From Marchantia polymorpha subsp. ruderalis (Eukaryota; Streptophyta; Marchantiopsida; Marchantiales; Marchantiaceae): a stretch of DNA of 64,000 bases. The position numbers were made by a program, and so were the translations under genes. Position 1 is the first letter of the stretch. Every line of letters begins with the position of its first letter. Positions 10,178 to 19,900 of this stretch are shown here, piece by piece. The stretch spans positions 9,064,501 to 9,128,500 of the forward strand of contig AP031351.1 of NCBI GenBank assembly GCA_037833965.1, written 5' to 3'. Below the pieces are notes generated by a model. The model ran no database searches and had not been told where the DNA came from. It saw only the letters and a program-made list of their open reading frames with translations.

Positions 10178-10621
10178 TCAGTTGGAGCTTGAACCCGCTG
10201 AGGTCACTTTCTCTGTTTCAGCACTTAGCTTGCCGTCAAACCCTTCCACAAGTGATTCCAGAAGTGCCTTCACTCCGCTGCATTCGTGTCCCGCTGGTAG
10301 CCCAATCACTCCGCAATTGTCACAGAAGGTGGCGCTTTGGGATTCATGTGGCGATGATGGTCCCAAGTGAAGTTTCAAATCTCCCAAGTTCCTCTTGCTC
10401 CTCAATCTTCTATCTTTGTTCCGCAGGGAACAATTGACAACCTTATGGCCCTCCTCTCCACAATAAAAACAAGTTTCACGTTTGACTCTTGGAGATTGAC
10501 TCACTACTCTTTCTTCAAACTCCACCTTGAATTCTCTTGTATTGGAGTCTAAAGACACTATAACATCCAAGCCTTGAGGTACTTTGGATAACCTAACCTT
10601 CCAACCTTCTTGTTCACTCAT
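10178..10621 (-). CDS. Element 3 upstream ORF with zinc knuckle
   Basis: This 147-aa ORF lies in the leader between the 5' LTR and gag. It starts MSEQEGWKVRLSKVP. A canonical CCHC zinc knuckle (CFYCGEEGHKVVNC, Cys-X2-Cys-X4-His-X4-Cys) lies near residue 71. A second Cys/His group (CDNC ... GHEC) lies near residue 110. It looks like an RNA-binding accessory protein, or a captured host or retroelement zinc-knuckle fragment. It is not in the usual place of the gag knuckle, which gag itself carries. No close family is recognised, and the function is inferred from the knuckle only. Confidence 0.65.
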   Translation of the reverse strand: MSEQEGWKVRLSKVPQGLDVIVSLDSNTREFKVEFEERVVSQSPRVKRETCFYCGEEGHKVVNCSLRNKDRRLRSKRNLGDLKLHLGPSSPHESQSATFCDNCGVIGLPAGHECSGVKALLESLVEGFDGKLSAETEKVTSAGSSSN

Positions 10622-11275
10622 TTTCCCATAAGGTAGAAACCACTCAAAAGACCTCTCCCAGAAACGCTATCTACTTGACGAAAACTGTGAATAAAGAAAT
10701 CAAAAACTTTTGCTTTGTTATCTTGCTTTTGTACCCCCTCAACTTCAAATCAACATAACTTCGTCTCTAGACGTGATCTCTCAGTGAAATTTTGACTCAA
10801 ACGTAGCTTATCTTCCAATACACACTCGTACGAAGTTTCAAAGCCTAAATTGAAATACACAAAAAGTAATCAACTCTGTACAAACTTTCCAGAGAGCAGA
10901 CTTTTGATACCCGTGAAAACCCACTCAACTTCTAACTCTCATATCTTTCTGTTAACACATGATCTGGACCTGAAACAAAAACGTAAATTTTCTCTATCTT
11001 TCACTCTAAAATCAATAAAAACTTTGAAGAATACCTTCAAAAATACTTTTCGGTGTCTAAGATCACTTTTCTCTCAAAAAGACATGTTTACGTGAACAAA
11101 ACATACAAAATCACTTCTAGGCTATCATATGAGACTATGGGATAAACAAATGGAATTTCGCTCTCAAGCACACTCTCCGCTCTTTCATTCCCCAATGTTA
11201 ACACCAAGTGATCCCTCATGGATACTTTCTCTCGAGCTAGAAATCGAATCCTAAACATTCCGCCTTCTAGATTGA
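10622..11275 (-). other. Untranslated leader of element 3
   Basis: About 650 bases lie between the primer binding site and the first ORF. I see no conserved protein or structured element here. Short ORFs are present in several frames but look incidental. Confidence 0.6.
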
Positions 11276-11294
11276 GGTCCCGGCAACGGAACCA
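11276..11294 (-). promoter_or_regulatory. Primer binding site of element 3
   Basis: On the minus strand the sequence TGGTTCCGTTGCCGGGACC begins four bases inside the 5' LTR. TGG pairs with the CCA end of a tRNA. The CCGTTGCCGGG core resembles the binding site known from plant Tat-type gypsy elements, assigned to tRNA-Asp. The exact tRNA is not certain because of mismatches. Confidence 0.7.
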
Positions 11295-11298
11295 AAAA

Positions 11299-12156
11299 TG
11301 CAACCTCCGGGCTGACTCTCACTCAGGTTTACCTCTGATGGCTTTGTGGTAGCGCATCATGGTTCTAGAAGACTAAGATTCATACTCTCACTCATGTCCC
11401 AAACACCTTCTCTTACAAACTCTCATGTATCACTCCAACTCACACACAACTCTCCTCACATCACCCTCTTCACATAAATGCAAACACACGTCGATACTCC
11501 AAGATACTCAAAAACTTCACTCCTTCATTACTGAAACAAGTCCTCACACATGACTCTCCAAACTTGCTTGAGAGGTGCTACTCTACCTCTCTATTTATAC
11601 TACTTGAGAAGTTACCATAGTAACATGTGGTAATTTCTCCTAACTTACTTTTACCTAGGTAAGTTTGACTAACCTTCTCTACGTGGCAACATGCCATTGG
11701 CCTACCTAAACCTTCTAGAAGCTTCTGGAATCCAAGGTTGAGGTGGCGACATGCCATTTGAAGCTTTTAAACTTCTACAAGCTTCCTAGCCACTAAGTCA
11801 ACATTAGACTTAGTCTAGCCAATCATCTTTCATACATTTAGTCAAACCAATCAAATCCAAGCTTCTAGTCAAATATCTAATCCCTTGGAATCTAGAACTT
11901 TTGTATAAGACAAAATAGAAGTGCTCACTCCTTGTAAAGGACAAAATAGAAGTGCTCACTCCATTCTTCTAGAACTCCGCTAATTATTCCGCCAACTATA
12001 GACATTGTAGCTAAACTTAGTCATGACTAGATAAACTTAGTTATAACTAACTAGTTTAGTCATAACTAGCTAGTCTTAGCTATGCCTTGGCTAATCATCC
12101 TTATTCCCTTGACCACTTCTAAGACTTAGTACATATGTGCAACACCCGGTCTTACA
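11299..12156 (-). repeat. 5' LTR of element 3 (858 bp)
   Basis: The transcription-side LTR of the minus-strand element appears identical to 4301-5158. A TATA box (TATAAATA on the minus strand) lies at 11592-11599, so transcription probably starts some 30 bases further along the minus strand. The U3 part holds the 23-bp duplicated motif near 11911-11964 and several TTAGTTATAACTAA-like palindromic blocks. Confidence 0.92.
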
Positions 12157-12385
12157 GGTCGATTTGAGTTTGACGACGCGGTACACGTTGGGACGCCCTG
12201 CACATTGGGACCGCCATGCACGTTTGGACGTCGACGGGCTCGGGTTTTATAGGAGGCGAACTCGAAGAACTGTCAGTTCTTCAAGTTGAGACTTTCGCGT
12301 CGGGGTTGATCCCCATAGCTTCGACCTTTATTCTACTTGCGAGTCGTGGGTTTGGCTCGACTCTTGGTGTATTTGGGTTTCAACA
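12157..12385 (+). repeat. Right part of the element 2 LTR after the element 3 insertion
   Basis: The sequence resumes with the duplicated GGTC and runs through a TATA-like TTTTATAG (12245-12252) to a likely LTR end at CAACA (12381-12385). With 4166-4300 this gives an LTR of roughly 364 bp. The ends are inferred from TG...CA only. Confidence 0.5.
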
Positions 12386-12395
12386 TTTTTATTTA

Positions 12396-12493
12396 TGATA
12401 CTTTTGTGTGTGGACACTCTCATTCCTTGTGTATGTATGTGTGAGTAGAGCATGTCAACGATGTATGATGTATGGCGATACTGAGTTGCACGA
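12396..12493 (+). repeat. Second, partial copy of the element 2 LTR start
   Basis: Bases 12396-12493 match 4168-4272 closely (GTGTGGACACTCTC, CCTTGTGTATGTATGTGTGA, GTATGGCGATACTGAG), with a 7-bp deletion and a few substitutions. This is either a truncated neighbouring LTR or an internal duplication. Confidence 0.75.
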
Positions 12494-14560
12494 TATCCAT
12501 TCTTTGATAATTGATTTTCTAAAATCCAAATATCACTCGAAAGTCAAACTGTTTTGCATCGATTGTGCGTTTTACAACCCCAAAAGAAACGTCTACTCAC
12601 TTAATCTTTGAACACAATAAAGTTACGCAATGGACTAAAAAGGGGTTGAGGATAAATCAAGGAATCTACCGTGATTCTACAGCCCGTGCATCATGCGCCT
12701 TCGCTTGTAAAACTCGAGCATTTAAATGTAGCCTTGAGGGTTTCAGAATAGATTGCGATGGACATTGAACAGATTGGTGGTAGCTTGGAGTGTGAAATGT
12801 CATTAACGGCCTGCAAAGCAATTGCAACTGTAAACTTTCATGTGGCTTGATTGTAACACTGAAGCAGTACATAGTTTTGAAGTCGTATTAAAACATTCGT
12901 GAGGAGCATATCGAGACGAGAGTTTACTTCCCGTCGCTATGGGGTAAAGTCTATGGTGGGGTTGGTTGGGGATCAATGCAACATTGTTGAAAGGATAGGT
13001 GACATCAAATTTGGAACATCGTATATGAAAGTGCGATTGACGTATGATGGAAGCACTATGGACACTGAAACTGTTACTCAGTCGAGGCAGAAATCAAATT
13101 CGTGTGCTTCGGAAGGCCGAATTCAAGGACGATGTTGAGAGCTTAAATAAGGATGCGAGAGACGTGTATTGACGATACACATATGACGATACAAAGCCTA
13201 CGACATGCAGAGGTAAAGAATTTAGCGAAGCTCATCGAGATGCATAGAAACGTTGGAGTTCAGATCACAAGGTTTGATGAATGAGCTCTTAAATGCAATT
13301 AAATTGCATTTCAGAATTCTTTCATGATTCCTAGAAAGTGAGCCCTATCAAAAGCAACAGAGGACGGAACAGAGGAAGGAAAAATATGAATTACATGAAA
13401 ATGGAAACAATTTCCAGTACAAGTAGAGGAGTTGGCCTTGACTTTAAAAGGTTAAGGACGAGAAGGAATGTAGATGAGAGAAAAAAGAAGAGGCGACAAA
13501 AGTTGTGGAAGATGGATGAAAACAAAACGAAGAAGTCGGAGAAACACACTTCGTGAAGTCGCGTTGTTTACAAGAAACTGTTGCTTGAAGGACGTGCGGC
13601 GTCAAGCAAAACATGGTTACTTTGTTTACACACGTGATGTCTCATCTTTGATGAGACATATGTTTGAATCCTTTATGTGATCATGTCTTCGGGTATGGTT
13701 CTCGGTTCTCACACCTACACAACTACAAGCATGTAAATCCCCTCCATTGTCGAGCAACCCAAAAATTATCCTGTATCAAATCCAGCCTGCAAATAAAAGA
13801 TGATTCGATCAGAACCTTTGATAAACTCAAGTATGAGGTAACATACAAAGGACAGAGAGGTAAGAGGTACCGTAGAGCGAGTTTGATTGCACAAGCGGAA
13901 AGACAGTATGGCAGGCAGATAACACCTGTTTCGTGAAGTTCTTCATCCCTTCAAAGCGAGTCCCCGTTGACTGAGTCAACATGGATGGCCCATGACCCAA
14001 TTTTGTCAACCATGTTCAGCTGCGGCGCCACGTAACACCTCTCTTTCCATTCTTCATATATTCGACACACTGAGCGACGGCAAGAAATGGGCGAAACATG
14101 TGTTACAAGCTTGGTATTTCCTCCCCCTCGACACGTCAGACTTAACAAAACAACAGAAGACACAGAGACTGACTCTCCAGACAAGAGCCTGATATTTTGA
14201 GGCGTACGGGACATTTGTACAGTACGAAACTTTCAACTCGAATTCAAATCCAATGACTCGTGATCACCTTTTCTTCCTCTTCGCCTTGGCCATGGGAAGA
14301 AAAGAATTGAGCGCTACAGGTTCAGTAGAGTATTCTTGGTTTGCAGGTCGGCTAATGCCGTATATGATTCTGTCTTACCCAGCAACCCGCAACCCAACGC
14401 AGGGCAACCTCCTCCACCGAGAGTGAAATGGAATATGATGCTCATCTACGAGGTGCACAGGGCAACAAAGCGAAACGCTGATGGTCTGAAAACTCAGACA
14501 TATGTATTGTACACACGATGAATTGGCTAAATACAATGACCAAACCAGCTACAACTACAC
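12494..14560. other. Intergenic stretch between the retrotransposon stack and the PUB gene
   Basis: No gene is recognised. Only short ORFs of 60-90 codons without familiar motifs are present. The last few hundred bases probably include the 3' untranslated region of the minus-strand PUB gene. The middle may be old transposon debris, but I cannot assign a family. Confidence 0.5.
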
Positions 14561-17500
14561 CTAGAAGTAAGTAGATTGATTGTGTAGAACGTTAAGGTGA
14601 GCTAAAATCCTGGCAGCTACAGGTCTCGTTGTTATTGAACCCTTTTGAGTAAGATCAATCAAAGACATTTGGGCTTGACTGCCATAAGCCACTCGGTACT
14701 TCTCTATCCGAAATATCCTTTCTAAAATCGAGACCGCCTTCTCCTTTGCCCCTGGCGTTCCGACCGTCAATACTCTTATGATGGGAAGTATTCCCTGAGC
14801 ATCTGCTATTGCCACAGCTCCTTTCTCGCCATGTTCACCGAGTAGCAGCGTCTTCAGAGCCCCAAGAGCGGCTTCTGCTGCACCATCTTCCCTCTCCTCT
14901 AGAGTCTGTACAAGGGGAACCAGGGCCTCGGCTGCAATCAAACAGAAGGATCCTTTGACGGAGCAACGCCCAGAATGAACAATGCAACCTGGCTCTAGTT
15001 TGGAAGGAATACATCCCAACCAAAAGCAGGCATGATCACTAGCGATGGGAACAGTCAGCCTTCTAGTGCACTCTGCGAACTGACTCAACGCCATAGCCGC
15101 ACGTTGTTTCGCCAGAGGCGTTCCGGCCACCAGGAGTTGTACAAGCTTGGGAATAACATCTAGCTCGGCTGCTGTCTTCAGGAGATTATCCTCGTGAGCA
15201 CCAGTGAAGCGTAAGAGAGCACCGGCCGTGTTTTCCAGCAATTGATTGCGAACGAACCTAGTGGAGGTGTTCGTGTTCTTTACGGTCAGAAGATTACATA
15301 TGGCATGTAAGGCCCCCGCATCCAGCAGAACTTGGGTAAGATGGAAGTCAGATGAAGGTAGATTCTCAAGGATGCCCATGGCAGCTGCCTTCTCATCATC
15401 CCGAGTCGAAAAGTTCAGAAGCTGTACAAGCGCTTCTATATACGTAGGTCCCAAGTGCTCCGACATTTCCTTCCCGTGTCCATCCCCAGATATGCAGTAC
15501 AGCAAATTTACGGCATTAACTCGTACTTCCACATCGGCTGCTTCACAAAATGGCAGTAAAAGTTGGATGGCACCACCCGCTCTAAGCTTGTTCCTAACTG
15601 AAATGGCTGCAGGCAAAGTGGACATTCCCAACAGCGCCCTCAGCAGATGACTTTGGATCACAGGCCCCGCAAGGTTCAAAAGTGATAGTATTTGATAAAT
15701 GGTCTCGTCCGATTCTAATATGTTGCCATTTGTATCTATCTTGGTCTCAGCTGTGGTGCTGGACTTGGCTATGTTAGCTAGAGTTGCGGCAGCGGTCTCC
15801 TTCAAACTCATGGCGACGGATGTAACTGAAAACAGCAACTGAAGTAACGGAGGTACTGCTCCGGCATTAATCAGGTAATCTCTGTTTTCGGCAAGAGTCG
15901 ACAAATTCTGCAGAGCACCCAGGGCAGCAGTCTTCGCCTCAAGCTTTCCCGTGCCAACCATTTTCACTAGAGGGGATATCGCTCCTCTTTTGGCAAGCGC
16001 TGCCTTGCCTTGATCTGTAAGTTGCATCCTAGACAAAGCACTCGCCATCAATATCTTCGTCATGTCCGCACCTGCCACATACAAGACTATCGAGCTGAGA
16101 ATTCAGGTTAGCTTGGGAAAACCAAACAAGTTTGTTCGCAAAAGCTCTTTGCACAAAGCATATATGAAACTTTTTTTTCTCGAAAGAATACAGTACACGA
16201 AGGTAAGCGCGTGAAACACCGGCTGTTGGATAAAGTCCCCACCTCTCGCACTCAAGGTTTTGGACCTTCTGATTTCAGGGCTGCTATTCTTTGTATGGTA
16301 ATGTCAAGGGTTTCGACGAGATCACTAAACTTCTCAAAGGCTCCAAAAGCCCTAGGGACTTCTAACAAAATACTATAGATTCAACGTAATGTAAAAGAAC
16401 AATGTGCTGGGAGAGGGAGGTCTAGAAGGCTGGGCGAAAGGTTGACTGCAATTGACCCGAATCCTGTCGGCAATCGGCAAATTCAAGTGTCACTGATAAC
16501 TATAAACAAAGTTTCCCGCCAGCTATATAGAACATTGAATGCGGGTACGGAATGCAGTGAAATTTTCACCTTCAGTTAATCGCTGAGCCAAAGGCTGGAA
16601 GTGATTTGCTTCAGCCATCTGAACAACATTTTGATCATTGTTCGATAAATTTTCAAGCAGCTGTTTCGCATCTTCAACTGCGTGCGGATTTTCGCAGTTG
16701 AGCATTGTTACCAGAAGCAAGATACAACCCTGAACTTTCCCAATTTTCTCACAGATTTTTGAGCTTCTGGATATCTCCAACAAGAAGGCCACTGCTTGTC
16801 CGCCCTCTACAACATCCCGTGCAAGGGACCTCACAGCCATCTCTATCGCACCTGCTTCTGCAACAGCCTCCTGATCTCACCCAAAAAAACCGCCCGATGT
16901 ATCTCAGTAACCCGTGTGCAAGTAGCTCGTTCAAAGAAAAAGTGTGACCAATGACTCCTGCGACAATCTAGTAGGCATCCCGAAACAAATAAATACCTTG
17001 TTGTCATCGTTGTTGACACAAATGCTCTTCAACGTTGCGAGGGAGTGGGTCCTGACGCTGCGGTTCCCATTCTTCAATGTATCTACTAAGACAGGTATCA
17101 AGTTCTCACTAGCTATCCAATACCGGTGCTGCGCCTTCTCTTCACTCAATTTGTGAAGCTCTTGTAAAGCATCGGAAACCTCCTGATCCTTACCGGAGCG
17201 AAGTCTGGGTCCTATAGCTGAGATGCTGATGGCAGTGTTTCTTTCCCTCCATTCTTCGATTGACTGACGTAGAGCTTGGTTAGGCTTCACTTCTAAATTT
17301 TCCAATTCGACTTTGGTAATTGGGCAAGTCCGATTTCCAGATTTGAACCAAGTTAAAATTGCTGTCCGCTCAAATGTTTGGCCAGATGCTATTTCGACAG
17401 GTTCGTCCATCACCTCCCTTGTTATTGGACAGTAAAAGGAGAATAGTGGGGGAAGCGTGCTTCCCCCACCTAAACCTCTCTTTTTCATGTAAATCTCGTT

Positions 17501-18229
17501 TTTCTCGGTTGCCGTAGTGGCGGCGTCGGCTCTGCTGAGCAAAGCAATTATCTGCTCCAGCTGCACTGCCTCTGCCTGATTCTTACGAAGTAGAGCTTCT
17601 TCCTTTTCCTTCCTGAACTCTTTCAGTTCCTGTTTTAAGGCTTGAGGTTCAACCGACACTCCGACATGCTTAGCAATCTGCAGAAGAAGGTCGTTTGCAT
17701 AATCGGTATCGGTTTGGCGATCCCTAATACCACTCTCGATCTTGTCAATAATTTCCTCCTCTGCAACTGCTGCATGAAACTGAGCCTCTCCCATGGTTTT
17801 CATCAACTCCTCGGTCTCTCGGCGAGTTTCCAACGACACATCCAGAGTGGCCATAGGCAGCATGCTTATACACCGGCCTAATTCTCGAGTGACATCCTGA
17901 ATCTGCTTGACGATGGTTCTACACCGCATAAGCAGATAGAATCTGCTTTTGTTGCTGCAGTTAGCCATGAGGTCTTTTGCCACCTTTAACTGCTGTTCAA
18001 TGGACTCCAAAGCTGTCCTCATGGTCGGCGTATCATTCGTACTACGCTCCGACAGCTCACCCAAGATGGGCCTCAGCCTCTCCAGGTAGCTCGAAAGCTC
18101 ATTGAAACTCTCGCGTTCGATGAGCACATCTTTGGCTGCGAGCACAGTCTTCGCAGCCTGCACGAGCAACCTCGCCAGCACCTCCGAGATGGGTGCAAGC
18201 ACCACATTGCCCACGCCACCGCGCATCAT
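14561..18229 (-). CDS. U-box/ARM-repeat E3 ubiquitin ligase (PUB43/44-like), three exons
   Basis: Exons on the minus strand are 18229-16997, 16870-16570 and 16071-14561. The introns (126 and 498 bp) are GT-AG and the joins keep phase, giving 3045 nt or 1014 aa. Residues 1-260 are a helical UND-like N-terminus with long charged helices. The U-box lies at about 264-330 (FYCPITREVMDEPV, TFERTAILTWF, CPITKVELE). Armadillo repeats fill the rest (GAISPLVKMV, ALGALQNLS, AAMALSQFAE). An insert with Cys and His (GCIVHSGRCSVKGSFCL) is typical of the plant PUB42/43/44 group. Such proteins transfer ubiquitin from an E2 to substrates held by the ARM repeats, and Arabidopsis PUB44 (SAUL1) acts in senescence and immunity. 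The first of two adjacent ATGs was taken as the start. The family assignment is firm, orthology is not. Confidence 0.92.
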
Positions 18230-19900
18230 CGTCCTGGTTCAAGCCAATTCACTTCCTCGTCTCGTTCCTCGATCACTACTAATCTAGACCCATTGGTTGC
18301 AATGACTGCTCGTCCCGATTACGATGGCTTTCCACTCCCATTGCCACCAGCGGCCAACGAAACGAAGCCGTTCTCATCGCAATTCCTCCTCCTGATCACG
18401 ATTCACTGACTCGCTCCCTCCATCCCTCTGCTCCTGTCTTGTAAACCATGACGTACAACCGGCCAACGGGTCGATCGGCGGCTTCAGCCCGACCAAGAAG
18501 ACGGCCCTCCCCGTTCTTGCCCTCGAGGCGGCATGGAATCCCACCTCTGTCACTGGCAGCTCTCTCGTGTCACCCTAGAGACCCTATCGGCCGATGATGG
18601 CTCGGCATCCTCTCAGGCCCGGAGACCGTATTCAAATATCGAGACCGCATGCCAAGCTTATTGCTCAAGACAAGAACTCGCGCGAAAGCAATCTGCCGCG
18701 AGGGTGCAATCATTTGCAGAACACAACACCTAGCGAAGAACGCAACGACCAAACAAACGCAAGCTTGACTCGCAGACGCGATTGAGCATGGGAGCGTGTG
18801 AGGTTTCCCTAGCACTCGACCTCCGCCTCACCTCACTCAATCAATCAGAAGAGCGCACCGCGCAATCGATGTACGAGTTGACCGAGCAGCCAGACGAACA
18901 GACAGACAGCCCAGAGCAAGCCGGCCTGGCGAATGCTCGTGCAGCGACGATACAGGACGGAGCTCTCGTCCGCTCGAATGCTACTTCATCAACCAACACA
19001 ACCATCGCTCCTCCTGTTCAAGTTGCAGATTCCCACCCAGCAACTGAGTCCTGCGCATCATGCGGGCTGGCTGGCGGGCCTGCCTGCCTGCCTGCCTGCC
19101 TCCTAGCGTGCGCTGAAGTACTTGAGTGTCCTCTTGTTCATCGTCGGGACCCACCACGAGAACCATCACCATCAGAACGAGCCGCCATCGATCCGACAGC
19201 CACCATGGACACGAGCCTCGATCTCGTCCCAACTCATCGATGATCTTCGAGCGCAAAGCAGGTCGAGCCCCAGAGGCCGGTGAGCTGTAGATCCCGATCC
19301 CCGTACGTACCGCCGCTCTCGGGAAGCGGTGAAACGCCTGCTCGCTCAGCTGCTCTTGCTGCTGCTGCTGCTGATCTAATGGTGCCTTTGCGCCTCGAGG
19401 TTTGATTCGAGTCTGAGCTTGCGCCGACATTTCGCTCCCTCGATCGCTGCTTCCATTCCCTTCCCTTCCCTGTGCTCGTATCATCTGACCGTATGTCATC
19501 GCCGCCGTCTCTCGTCTTCGCTTTCGACCCTGCTGCTACAGGCTTTCGCTTTCGCGATCGCTTTCGTTTTGGCGATACCCTGCGTTCCAGGGTGGAAAGG
19601 CAGCCATCTGAGGGTGGAAAGGCGCTTGCCAGACAGCAGCAGGAGGAGCTCAACGTTCGTGTTCAATGTTCAACGACAAACAGTGTCGTGGCCGGGCCGA
19701 TTAGTCGTCCTTGGACTGCGACGGGCGGTCATACTGCGGCGGGTCTTGCCGGTCAAGTCAATGGACCGAGAGCGTTGGAATGAAGGATCCCAGCAACTGT
19801 TGTCCGAAATTGTGAAGGCACGTCGCTACATGGCCTGGCACCCAGCAGGACCCTAAATTTGGCCTCCCTTTCGCCAGTCAATATTTGGCCGACGAGGCTT
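18230..19900. other. GC-rich upstream region of the PUB gene
   Basis: This is the likely promoter and 5' untranslated region of the minus-strand PUB gene. It holds a short tetranucleotide repeat (GCCT, about 19078-19101) and a CTG run near 19355-19372. ORFs of 140-170 codons occur on both strands but are low-complexity, overlap one another and carry no recognisable domain. Confidence 0.5.

Larger units (their letters stand above)
4301..12156 (-). mobile_element. Element 3: full-length Ty3/gypsy LTR retrotransposon inserted in the LTR of element 2
   Basis: The element is 7856 bp with direct LTRs 4301-5158 and 11299-12156, both 858 bp. Compared line by line, they look identical. Coding is on the minus strand, in order: 5' LTR (right), primer binding site, leader, a small zinc-knuckle ORF, gag-protease, reverse transcriptase, RNase H, integrase, polypurine tract, 3' LTR (left). 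The flanks share GGTC (4297-4300 and 12157-12160), a 4-bp target duplication. Identical LTRs indicate a very recent insertion. There is no chromodomain. An in-frame TAG separates protease from reverse transcriptase. Confidence 0.95.

Noticed and set aside
10123..10437. Plus-strand ORFs opposite the element 3 zinc-knuckle ORF
   Set aside because: Antisense shadows of the minus-strand reading frames.
18981..19499. 172-codon minus-strand ORF upstream of the PUB gene
   Set aside because: Low-complexity Gln/Arg-rich product made of microsatellites, no domain. It more likely lies in the PUB 5' region.
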